Made by a program: the position numbers and the translations under genes. From Lachnospiraceae bacterium UBA7026 (lineage in GTDB: Bacteria; Bacillota; Clostridia; Lachnospirales; Lachnospiraceae), in NCBI GenBank assembly GCA_002494165.1, contig DLBH01000075.1, positions 1-6,026 on the forward strand: 6,026 bases of DNA, in the 5' to 3' direction. Shown piece after piece: positions 1-6,026 of the stretch (positions are counted from its first letter, which is position 1; each line of letters opens with the position of its first letter). A model generated the notes under the pieces. That model was given only the letters and a program-made list of their open reading frames with translations. It was not told the DNA's origin and made no database searches.

Positions 1-654
1 GGTACGGAAGGTGAAGTTGCCGGGTGTGATCTCATTACGGAAGGACTTACCAATCTGGCCGATACCGAAAGGAATCTTCTTCCTGGAGGTTCTCTGGACA
101 TTCTTGAAATTGACAAAGATACCCTGGGCCGTCTCCGGTCTCAGGTATACTGTATTCTTAGCATCTTCTGTCACGCCCTGGAAAGTCTTGAACATAAGGT
201 TGAACTGACGGATATCCGTAAAATTATGCTTACCGCAGCTGGGGCAGGTCACCTTGTGGTCATCGATGAAAGCCTTCATCTTCTCATTGGACCAGCCGTC
301 GATGGAACCGTCAAGCTCTATGCCATTCTCTTTGGCAAAGTCTTCGATCAGGTTATCTGCGCGGAATCTCTCTTTACACTCTTTACAATCCATGAGAGGA
401 TCGGAAAAGCCTCCCAGATGTCCGGAAGCAACCCAGGTCTGGGGATTCATAAGAATGGCACAATCCACACCTACATTGTAGGGACTCTCCTGGATAAACT
501 TCTTCCACCATGCTCTCTTGATGTTGTTCTTCAGTTCAACGCCAAGATTACCGTAGTCCCATGTATTGGCAAGGCCGCCATAAATCTCAGAGCCCTGATA
601 GATAAATCCTCTGGCCTTAGAAACTGCAATAATCTTGTCCATAGTTTTTTCCAT
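1..654 (-). CDS. glyQS: Glycine--tRNA ligase, single-chain alpha2 type (5' part; C-terminus beyond left edge)
   Basis: This cytoplasmic class II aminoacyl-tRNA synthetase charges tRNA-Gly with glycine using ATP. The window holds 218 codons from the ATG at 654; the family is usually about 460 residues, so roughly the C-terminal half, including motif 3 and the anticodon-binding domain, is missing only because the window ends. The N-terminus reads [17 protein letters not shown] followed by YQGSEIYGG, typical of this family. A four-cysteine zinc knuckle is visible (C90 and C93 in CKEC, C137 and C140 in CPSC). The glycine/ATP-site segment RPETAQG lies at 172-178 and class II motif 2, [10 protein letters not shown], at 205-214. 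This is the eukaryote/Thermus-like homodimer, not the alpha2beta2 GlyQ+GlyS enzyme. The ATG at 654 has a GAGG 8 nt upstream; an internal ATG at codon 5 is a less likely start. It lies 164 nt downstream of recO. It is also often labelled glyS. Confidence 0.97.
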   Translation of the reverse strand, partial: MEKTMDKIIAVSKARGFIYQGSEIYGGLANTWDYGNLGVELKNNIKRAWWKKFIQESPYNVGVDCAILMNPQTWVASGHLGGFSDPLMDCKECKERFRADNLIEDFAKENGIELDGSIDGWSNEKMKAFIDDHKVTCPSCGKHNFTDIRQFNLMFKTFQGVTEDAKNTVYLRPETAQGIFVNFKNVQRTSRKKIPFGIGQIGKSFRNEITPGNFTFRT

Positions 655-661
655 GACATAT

Positions 662-667
662 ACCTCA
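662..667 (-). promoter_or_regulatory. Ribosome binding site of glyQS
   Basis: The minus strand reads TGAGGT here, with GAGG 8 nt before the ATG at 654. This favours the ATG at 654 over the in-frame ATG four codons further in. Confidence 0.65.
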
Positions 668-694
668 TTCTTATAATATTATTATGATATCCGG

Positions 695-745
695 TCAGAA
701 TCCGGCTCCTGCCGCCCACGCAGCCCGCACAAGACGGCGACTCAT
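695..745 (-). other. Possible 16-codon leader ORF ahead of glyQS
   Basis: In the G+C-rich part of the glyQS leader the minus strand has an ATG at 745 and an in-frame TGA at 697-695. The frame encodes MSRRLVRAAWAAGAGF. The last residues include two glycine codons (GGA, GCC, GGA), which is suggestive in front of a glycyl-tRNA synthetase. However, the only purine-rich stretch upstream (AAGG) is about 14 nt from the ATG, so ribosome binding looks poor. The frame is short enough to occur by chance. I do not regard it as an established gene. Confidence 0.15.
711..738 (-). other. G+C-rich leader segment with weak hairpin potential
   Basis: The segment is strikingly G+C-rich between A+T-rich flanks. 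On the minus strand GCCGTC (738-733) can pair with GGCGGC (716-711), five Watson-Crick pairs plus one G-U, with a 16-nt loop. Just downstream CCGG and CCGG (703-691 region) could form a second short stem. Neither is followed by a U run, so these are not terminators. No T-box consensus was seen. A structural role is possible but unproven. Confidence 0.25.
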
Positions 746-763
746 GTTTCTTATTCTAACCTT

Positions 764-794
764 ATTATATTCTCATTGCAAGTAAAAATGTGAA
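764..794 (-). promoter_or_regulatory. Candidate sigma-A-type promoter for glyQS
   Basis: A perfect TATAAT (769-764) is preceded by TTCACA (794-789), one mismatch from TTGACA. The spacer is 19 bp, longer than the preferred 17, so the -35 assignment is uncertain even though the -10 is ideal. Transcription would start near 757, giving a leader of about 100 nt. The -35 overlaps the 3' arm of the recO terminator hairpin. This is a sequence-match inference only. Confidence 0.45.
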
Positions 795-822
795 AGATGG
801 AATCTTCTGCCATCAGGTTCAC
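784..822 (-). terminator. Probable weak intrinsic terminator after recO
   Basis: Minus-strand RNA can form GUGAA (822-818) with UUCAC (794-790) and GAUGG (814-810) with CCAUC (800-796), separated by a small asymmetric internal loop and capped by a 9-nt loop. Five U residues follow (788-784). The 5' arm includes the recO stop codon, so the last translating ribosome would cover part of the stem. With two 5-bp helices and only five U it is likely leaky, allowing some read-through into glyQS. Confidence 0.45.
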
Positions 823-1556
823 AGAAAGTCAAGCATGGCTGCCGACCGGAATCTGTGGTCGGCCTGGACCGTAAAATAATGGTCCGCGGCCCACAGAAAC
901 TCCTGCTGGGTCTCCTCATCAAGGCGGAAAGCGTAGAGCCTTTCCAGACCTGAGGCCATGACATACTGGAGGGCGTAGACCGTCTTAGGGGATATGTCCC
1001 TGCTGAAATGGCTGCCGCCGCAGTCCCCGCAGTAGAGGCCTCCATCTTCGAAGGAGATCCTGACCAGGTCTTTGTCCTTGCCGCAGGCCAGGCAGTGGAA
1101 ACACTCCATGCCCATACCCTGGATCTGGAGCATTTTTAATTCATAGATTCTCCGGATCAGCTGAAGGGGTACCAGTTTCTTTTTCATGGCAGAAAATGTA
1201 ACATAAAGCAGGTTCAGTACCGGTCTCTCATCCTGTCCTTCCACAGTAAAATACTCAGCAACTTCCGCGAAGTAAGTGCTGTAATATATGGAATCCAGGT
1301 CCTCTTTCAGTTCCGGATAGAAATCTTTTCCCTCACCGGAAACCAGATAGGCATAGGTTCTGGATTCACTGATGATGAACTCTCCTGCCACCAGGGGTTG
1401 GGCGAGGGCATGCAGGGGACTTTTTACCTTCCTGCAGCCCCTGGCGAAGACCTGCATCCGGCCCCTCTGGGCTGTAAGGATAGTCAGCCTCCTGTCGCTT
1501 TCCCCAACCGGGTAGATGGAGAGAACAATTCCTGTTATCTTACTCTGGTCTGCCAT
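819..1556 (-). CDS. recO: DNA repair protein RecO
   Basis: RecO is the cytoplasmic recombination mediator that works with RecR (and RecF) to load RecA onto SSB-coated single-stranded DNA and anneal complementary strands during gap and break repair. The product is 245 residues, normal for the family (about 240-255). It opens with the OB-fold N-terminal pattern (ITGIVLSIYPVGESDRRLTILT, then GRMQVFARGCRK), roughly residues 1-80. A helical region follows, with a C-terminal zinc site: C155-x2-C158-G, then GGLYC176-x2-C179. C152 is an extra nearby cysteine. The ATG at 1556 has AGGAG 4 nt upstream, a short but usable spacing. The gene starts 17 nt after the era stop, implying co-transcription and probably translational coupling; era-recO adjacency is common in Firmicutes. 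No damage or frameshift was seen. Confidence 0.96.
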   Translation of the reverse strand: MADQSKITGIVLSIYPVGESDRRLTILTAQRGRMQVFARGCRKVKSPLHALAQPLVAGEFIISESRTYAYLVSGEGKDFYPELKEDLDSIYYSTYFAEVAEYFTVEGQDERPVLNLLYVTFSAMKKKLVPLQLIRRIYELKMLQIQGMGMECFHCLACGKDKDLVRISFEDGGLYCGDCGGSHFSRDISPKTVYALQYVMASGLERLYAFRLDEETQQEFLWAADHYFTVQADHRFRSAAMLDFL

Positions 1557-1573
1557 ACCGCTCCTAATTTCCC

Positions 1574-2476
1574 CTACAGGTCCTTCATATTATAACCGTA
1601 GTTTTTCAGAAGAATATCACTGTCCCGCCAGTCCTTCCGGACCTTCACGTAGAGCTTGAGATTCACCTTGCTGTCAAGGAGCATCTCAATGTCTGTCCTG
1701 GCCTGGGTTCCAATTTCTTTGATCATAGCTCCCTTTTTACCGATGATAATGCCCTTGTGGGAATCTCTCTCACAGACGATGGCCGCCTCGATATCCACCA
1801 TGTCTCCCTTCTTACGGGTCTTCATCCTTTCAATCACAACAGCTATGCCATGGGGAATCTCCTGACTCAGCAGTCTCAGTGCCTTCTCCCTGATCAGTTC
1901 GGCAATGATCTGCCTTTCCGGCTGGTCAGTAATGGTATCCTCGTCATAGTACAAGGGACCCTCAGGCAGATAGGAAAAGATGGTAGCCAGCAAATCATCT
2001 GTATTTTTCCCGGTCAAGGCACTGACCGGAATGACCTCAGCGAAGTCACACTGGTCTTTATAAGCTACGATGGCCTTAAGAATCTCCTCTTCTGTGGCCT
2101 TGTCCGTTTTATTGATGACCAGGAAAACCGGCGTAGAGATATTCTTCAGCTTGCTGATAATATACTGTTCATTACCACCGATGAAGGTGGTAGGTTCCAC
2201 CAGCCAAAGCACCAGATCCACTCCTGCCAGAGTCCTTTCCGCCGCAGTAAGCATATAATCTCCCAGCTTATTCTTGGCCCGGTTGATCCCCGGTGTATCC
2301 ACAAAAACAATCTGTCCCTGATCGCAGGTATAGACAGTCTGGATCCGGTTTCTGGTCGTCTGGGCCTTACTGGATGTGATAGCGATCTTCTGGCCGATCA
2401 GATGATTCATCAGCGTGGACTTGCCCACATTGGGCCGGCCTATAATCGTCACAAAACCTGATTTGAACTTTTTCAT
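1574..2476 (-). CDS. era: Ribosome-assembly GTPase Era
   Basis: Era is an essential GTPase that binds the 3' end of 16S rRNA and helps mature the 30S subunit; it acts in the cytoplasm and near the inner membrane. The product is 300 residues, full length for the family. The G domain shows G1 GRPNVGKST (13-21), a G2 region around QTTRNR (39-44), G3 DTPG (60-63), G4 NKTD (122-125) and G5 SAL (152-154). The C-terminal KH RNA-binding domain carries GIIIGKKG (242-249), followed by the conserved ending KVRKDWR and LKNYGY. The ATG at 2476 has AGGAG 11 nt upstream, a slightly long spacing, and the next residues (KKFKSGFVTIIGRPN) are a typical Era start. It follows the peptidase gene by 62 nt; that gap holds no convincing terminator, so one transcript is likely. 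The next gene, recO, begins 17 nt after its stop. Confidence 0.98.
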   Translation of the reverse strand: MKKFKSGFVTIIGRPNVGKSTLMNHLIGQKIAITSSKAQTTRNRIQTVYTCDQGQIVFVDTPGINRAKNKLGDYMLTAAERTLAGVDLVLWLVEPTTFIGGNEQYIISKLKNISTPVFLVINKTDKATEEEILKAIVAYKDQCDFAEVIPVSALTGKNTDDLLATIFSYLPEGPLYYDEDTITDQPERQIIAELIREKALRLLSQEIPHGIAVVIERMKTRKKGDMVDIEAAIVCERDSHKGIIIGKKGAMIKEIGTQARTDIEMLLDSKVNLKLYVKVRKDWRDSDILLKNYGYNMKDL

Positions 2477-2538
2477 GGGTCTCGTTACTCCTGTTGGTAT
2501 GATATTATGTTATCCTTTCATAGAAAATGTGGGATCGA

Positions 2539-5460
2539 TCACTGGGTCAGGTTCTTTACCGTAGTAAAGAGTTCTTTATTCTCTTCAATCTTGTTTTCAT
2601 TACCGATGGCACATACAGCGTCTTCAGAGACGATGGCTTTCACGTAGGATGCCAGGCCACGGATGGTTTCTGGTCTGGTCTCCAGTACCTGGTCTCTCTC
2701 CTTTTGTACCATCTCCACTGTCATACCGGACTGGTAGGCCGCGAAGGACCTGGCTCCCAGGGCCTGGGCTTCCAGAGGCTGGTCCATGGAACTGACGGTA
2801 CCTATAATATAGCGGGTCATATCCCTGTCACTGGCCTCGAAATCCTGTAGATACTGGACAGCCTTTTTATAAGTGTCCAGAGTTTCGGCAAGCTTGGGAT
2901 CCCGGTAGGAGGTAAAGAAGCCGTAGCCCCTTCTGTCAAAGCTGCACATACAACCGTAGGCCCCGCCTGTTACCCGGACATTTACCCAGAGATAATCATA
3001 GGACAAAATGGTCTTAAGGACATGGAGAGCACCTGTGAAGGGCCTGTCCTCGCTTAAATAGGATCCGGCGGCGGCTACGTATTGAACCTTGCTGGCTGCC
3101 TTGTAGCCTTCATTGAGCCTGCATGCGGTCATAACCGGGACAGATTTCACACAGGGTGCATCCCAGAGTACACGGGCAAAATCAAGGAATTCCTGTTCCA
3201 GCATGGCCTTGAAATCAAATTCACCGGTCAGGCTGACGGTCATCTGGTTCTTGCGGAATATGCAGTTCTGGGCCCTCCGCAGCTGGCGGACCACTTCGTC
3301 GATACGGTCATCGAAATTCCGGTCCAGATCCTTGATGAAGTCATAGTAGCCCATGCCTTCTGCCACTTCTTTGTATTTCATCATGGGGTCTACATAAGAC
3401 ATGGCCCTGTTAGCCGCATGGACATGGCCTGCGGCCGGGATCCTGGCGTCCATCTTAGTATGAATCTCAGAAACGATCTCCTTGATCCGCTTTTTGTCAT
3501 CCAGCCTGGAGGTGAGCAAAATCTCCTTGATCAGGTTCATGCCGTCGTGAACCTGGTCCTCCATACATTTCATACGTATGTTAAAGTAAGGTCTGTAAGC
3601 GTCCTGCTTCCAGACAAGGGAGTTAATTCCTGTGCTGAAAGATACACTTCCTATTTTCAGATTGATCTCCATGGCCAGGTCATTGTAGGAGAAATTCTCC
3701 GTATCTACAAAGCGGTAGAGGTCTACCAGCAGGGTGGAATACTGGATCAGTTCCTCCGGCAACTCGGAAATATCAAAACAGAAAGTGAAATAAACGATGC
3801 CATTGGTATGGTATTCATGGACTACCGAAGTCACCCCGCCAATATCCATCTCTTTATTCTTGAAAGGCATAACCTTTCTTGGAAGATCGTCAAGGGTAAG
3901 GGAAGGTATGGCCCTGAGCTCCTCCTCTGTGGATGGAGTCTCCTGGAACTCTTTCAACCTCCTGGAGTCCTCGATCAAATACTGCAGCTGCCTGCGGGAC
4001 AGACTGTTCTTAAGCTTTTCCAACTGGTATTTAAGCTGCTGGTCAATCTTTTCGTTTTTACCCTGTTCCGGATAAAGGTAAACAAAAGACTTATGATTGT
4101 TGTTCAGAATCGCTGTCTCGATCAGGTTCTCAAAGAAACCGGTCTCCACCTTGTCTTTAAGTCTGGCCAGGGGTGTCAGGGAATCGGCCAGCTCCATGGC
4201 CTTACTGTCGTCGTAAAGCCAGCTGCTCAGGAAATTCAAACCATAGATCAGGCCCTTGGGATTACTTCCAAAGCTGGCCTCCCGATACTTGAATTCATAA
4301 TTATTAATGATAGAGTAAATAGCCTTTTTGTTAATGCCCTCGCTGGCCTGACGGCGCAGAGTGGTCTCTAAAACATCCACAAACTCTTTTTCCCTGCCTT
4401 CCTTTGCCTTTTTGACAGTGACAGAGAAGAAGGGCTGCTGGATGCCGCCTTCATAAAAGCTATCCACATCTTTGCCCAGACCTGCATCGATCAGGGCTTT
4501 TTTTACCGGTGCGCCGGGCATGGTAAAGAGTACATAGTCAAGGATCTGCATGGCCAGGGCCATCTCATTATCGCAGCTGTTTCCCACGGAAACGTTATAG
4601 CTGAAATAAGCACCGTCTTCCTCTTCTCCTTCTGAGACGGAGTAAGTGTCAGTCACAGTGACAGGGGTTTGGTAGGCTTCCTGCCTGGCGATCTCTGAAT
4701 GGACCTCCCGGCGGTCAAATTTAGAAAGATACTCCTGGTCTATGAAAGTCAGTTCTTTTTTGAAATCCACATTACCATAAAGGTAAATGTAGCTGTTGCT
4801 GGGATGATAATACCTGGTGTGGAAGGCCAGGAAATTCTCCCTGGTCAGTTCCGGTATGGCATCCGGGTCCCCGCCCGACTCAAAGGCATAAGGAGTATCC
4901 TTCAAAAGAGAAGCCTGGATCCGGCTCTCCAAAAGGCTGTCAGGAGATGAATAGACTCCCTTCATCTCATTATATACCACGCCGTTAAACTTCAGTTCAC
5001 CCTCCAGGCTGTCCAGCTCATAATGCCAGCCTTCCTGCTTGAGAATCTCATCCCTCTTATAAATATTTGGGAAGAATACCGCGTCCAGGTAGACATGCAT
5101 GAGGTTATGGTAGTCCTGGTCGTTACAGCTTGCTATGGGATAAACGGTCTTATCCGGATAGGTCATGGCATTAAGGAAGGTATTCATGGAACCCTTTGCC
5201 AGTTCTATAAAAGGATCTTTGGAGGGAAACTTGGCCGACCCGCATAGGACGGAGTGCTCCAGGATATGGGCCACACCCGTATCATCGGCAGGTGGTGTCC
5301 GGAAGCCTATAGAAAACACCTTGTTCTTGTCCTCATTTTCAATGAGAAGCACCCTGGCTCCGGTCCGGTCATGACGAAGCAGATAACCGGTTCCCCCCAG
5401 TTCCGGCAATTCTCTGCATTCCTCTAATGAATAATTTCTGTAGTCTGACTGATTAAGCAT
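2539..5460 (-). CDS. M16C zinc metallopeptidase, PreP/Cym1-like (insulinase family)
   Basis: This is a large inverzincin peptidase that in known relatives degrades unstructured peptides inside a closed two-halved chamber. The ATG at 5460 gives 973 residues, the usual size for presequence-protease-type M16C enzymes. The N-terminal half has the inverted zinc motif HILEH (H65, E68, H69) within VAHILEHSVLCGS, and the third ligand is E165 in VVYNEMKGVY. The middle, about 470-720, matches the linker domain expected for M16C. The C-terminal half lacks HxxEH, as expected, but keeps the substrate-anchoring Arg/Tyr pair R829 and Y835 in RVTGGAYG. No signal peptide or membrane segment was seen, so it is probably cytoplasmic. 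A TTG one codon upstream (5463) is in frame, but the Shine-Dalgarno spacing favours the ATG. It is the first gene of the run with era and recO, 244 nt from ilvC. Its substrate cannot be told from sequence; general peptide turnover is inferred. Confidence 0.95.
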   Translation of the reverse strand: MLNQSDYRNYSLEECRELPELGGTGYLLRHDRTGARVLLIENEDKNKVFSIGFRTPPADDTGVAHILEHSVLCGSAKFPSKDPFIELAKGSMNTFLNAMTYPDKTVYPIASCNDQDYHNLMHVYLDAVFFPNIYKRDEILKQEGWHYELDSLEGELKFNGVVYNEMKGVYSSPDSLLESRIQASLLKDTPYAFESGGDPDAIPELTRENFLAFHTRYYHPSNSYIYLYGNVDFKKELTFIDQEYLSKFDRREVHSEIARQEAYQTPVTVTDTYSVSEGEEEDGAYFSYNVSVGNSCDNEMALAMQILDYVLFTMPGAPVKKALIDAGLGKDVDSFYEGGIQQPFFSVTVKKAKEGREKEFVDVLETTLRRQASEGINKKAIYSIINNYEFKYREASFGSNPKGLIYGLNFLSSWLYDDSKAMELADSLTPLARLKDKVETGFFENLIETAILNNNHKSFVYLYPEQGKNEKIDQQLKYQLEKLKNSLSRRQLQYLIEDSRRLKEFQETPSTEEELRAIPSLTLDDLPRKVMPFKNKEMDIGGVTSVVHEYHTNGIVYFTFCFDISELPEELIQYSTLLVDLYRFVDTENFSYNDLAMEINLKIGSVSFSTGINSLVWKQDAYRPYFNIRMKCMEDQVHDGMNLIKEILLTSRLDDKKRIKEIVSEIHTKMDARIPAAGHVHAANRAMSYVDPMMKYKEVAEGMGYYDFIKDLDRNFDDRIDEVVRQLRRAQNCIFRKNQMTVSLTGEFDFKAMLEQEFLDFARVLWDAPCVKSVPVMTACRLNEGYKAASKVQYVAAAGSYLSEDRPFTGALHVLKTILSYDYLWVNVRVTGGAYGCMCSFDRRGYGFFTSYRDPKLAETLDTYKKAVQYLQDFEASDRDMTRYIIGTVSSMDQPLEAQALGARSFAAYQSGMTVEMVQKERDQVLETRPETIRGLASYVKAIVSEDAVCAIGNENKIEENKELFTTVKNLTQ

Positions 5461-5465
5461 CAACT

Positions 5466-5473
5466 ACCTCCTT
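5466..5473 (-). promoter_or_regulatory. Strong Shine-Dalgarno that decides the peptidase start
   Basis: The minus strand reads AAGGAGGT, a near-perfect anti-16S match. It ends 5 nt before the ATG at 5460 but only 2 nt before the in-frame TTG at 5463. Normal spacing therefore selects the ATG. Confidence 0.85.
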
Positions 5474-5500
5474 GTGTCTATCAATATTCTCTGATTAAGT

Positions 5501-5518
5501 AATGTATTTCTACACATT
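5501..5518. repeat. Imperfect inverted repeat in the peptidase leader
   Basis: The plus strand reads AATGTA-TTTC-TACACATT, a dyad with one extra base in one arm. It lies between the proposed transcription start and the Shine-Dalgarno. It could be an operator or a weak RNA stem, but this A+T-rich background produces such dyads by chance. Confidence 0.2.
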
Positions 5519-5538
5519 TACATAATAATCTAATTTAT

Positions 5539-5567
5539 ATGATACCATACTAAATCAAAAATAACTA
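5539..5567 (-). promoter_or_regulatory. Candidate promoter for the peptidase-era-recO unit
   Basis: The minus strand has TATCAT (5544-5539), five of six matches to TATAAT, preceded directly by TGG, which makes an extended -10 (TGnTATCAT). A weak -35, TAGTTA (5567-5562), sits at the ideal 17-bp spacing. Transcription would begin near 5532, leaving about 70 nt of leader. It lies between the ilvC terminator and the peptidase start, where a promoter is needed. Other A+T-rich -10 matches nearby (for example TATAAA just downstream) cannot be excluded. Confidence 0.45.
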
Positions 5568-5571
5568 CTGT

Positions 5572-5615
5572 AAAAAACGAACCGCCGGCTTACCTGGCCA
5601 GGTAAGTCGGCGGCT
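5572..5615 (-). terminator. Strong intrinsic terminator of ilvC
   Basis: A nearly perfect 18+18 nt inverted repeat centred between 5597 and 5598 (arms 5580-5597 and 5598-5615) forms a long G+C-rich stem, with one A-C mismatch and one G-U pair. The centre CCTGGCCAGG leaves a GGCC tetraloop. In the minus direction the hairpin is followed by CG and then six U (5577-5572). No comparable T run follows it on the plus strand, so it acts in one direction. It separates ilvC from the peptidase unit. Confidence 0.9.
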
Positions 5616-5704
5616 CTACTTAATCATATTCTTTTAAAGGAAACGGCTTCCGTCCTGCAAATATAACTTTCAGGCGGGCCCTGTCAGCTCAGTAAAGACA
5701 GATC

Positions 5705-6026
<322 letters not shown>

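Noticed and set aside
226..687. 153-codon open frame on the plus strand opposite the glyQS start
   Set aside because: It is again codon-register antisense to a clear glycyl-tRNA synthetase. Its hydrophobic stretches are complements of polar sense codons.
655..818. T-box riboswitch upstream of glyQS
   Set aside because: No T-box sequence, specifier stem or antiterminator could be found, and the space is shorter than a usual T-box leader.
773..1045. 90-codon minus-strand frame overlapping the end of recO
   Set aside because: It is an alternative frame inside recO with no recognisable features; recO explains the sequence.
1757..2461. 234-codon open frame on the plus strand opposite era
   Set aside because: It has the same codon-register relation to era. 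No recognisable domain, and era is complete and conserved.
3082..4371. 429-codon open frame on the plus strand opposite the peptidase gene
   Set aside because: It is in exact codon register with the sense gene, so its stops could only arise from TTA, CTA or TCA sense codons, which this gene rarely uses. No family is recognisable, and the sense protein has intact motifs throughout. It is a codon-usage shadow.
5637..5701. Small hairpins in the ilvC 3' untranslated region (ACGG/CCGT near 5643-5653, CAGG/CCTG at 5671-5683, CTGTC/GACAG at 5681-5701)
   Set aside because: The stems are 4-5 bp with no U run and are mutually overlapping in part; they are within chance expectation. The strong terminator lies further downstream.

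Overview
The window is an ordinary chromosomal housekeeping segment from a low-to-medium G+C Firmicute. It most likely comes from Clostridia and fits Lachnospiraceae best. The evidence is the single-chain zinc-type glycyl-tRNA synthetase, the class I ketol-acid reductoisomerase ending in DKLINN, the strong AGGAGG-type ribosome binding sites, and the gene order itself. The taxonomic call is an inference from protein style and synteny, not from a marker search. All supported genes lie on the minus strand, so transcription runs from high to low coordinates.

Layout in transcription order: (1) the 3' end of ilvC (branched-chain amino acid synthesis), entering from the right edge and closed by a strong intrinsic terminator near 5572-5615; (2) an A+T-rich promoter and leader region of roughly 110 bp; (3) a complete gene for a PreP/Cym1-like M16C zinc metallopeptidase of 973 residues; (4) era, a ribosome-assembly GTPase, 62 nt downstream; (5) recO, a recombinational repair mediator, 17 nt after era; (6) a probable weak terminator overlapping the recO stop codon, followed by a likely separate promoter and a short G+C-rich leader; (7) the first 218 codons of glyQS, which runs off the left edge.

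The protease, era and recO are closely spaced and read as one transcription unit. Their products have no shared pathway: peptide clearance, 30S subunit maturation and DNA repair. They look like a growth-housekeeping operon rather than a dedicated system. glyQS can be read through from recO but probably also has its own promoter. No T-box signature was seen in its short leader. No mobile element, CRISPR array, tRNA, rRNA or plus-strand gene is supported. Several long plus-strand open frames are codon-register shadows of the real genes. I found no convincing previously undescribed system; the findings below are modest.
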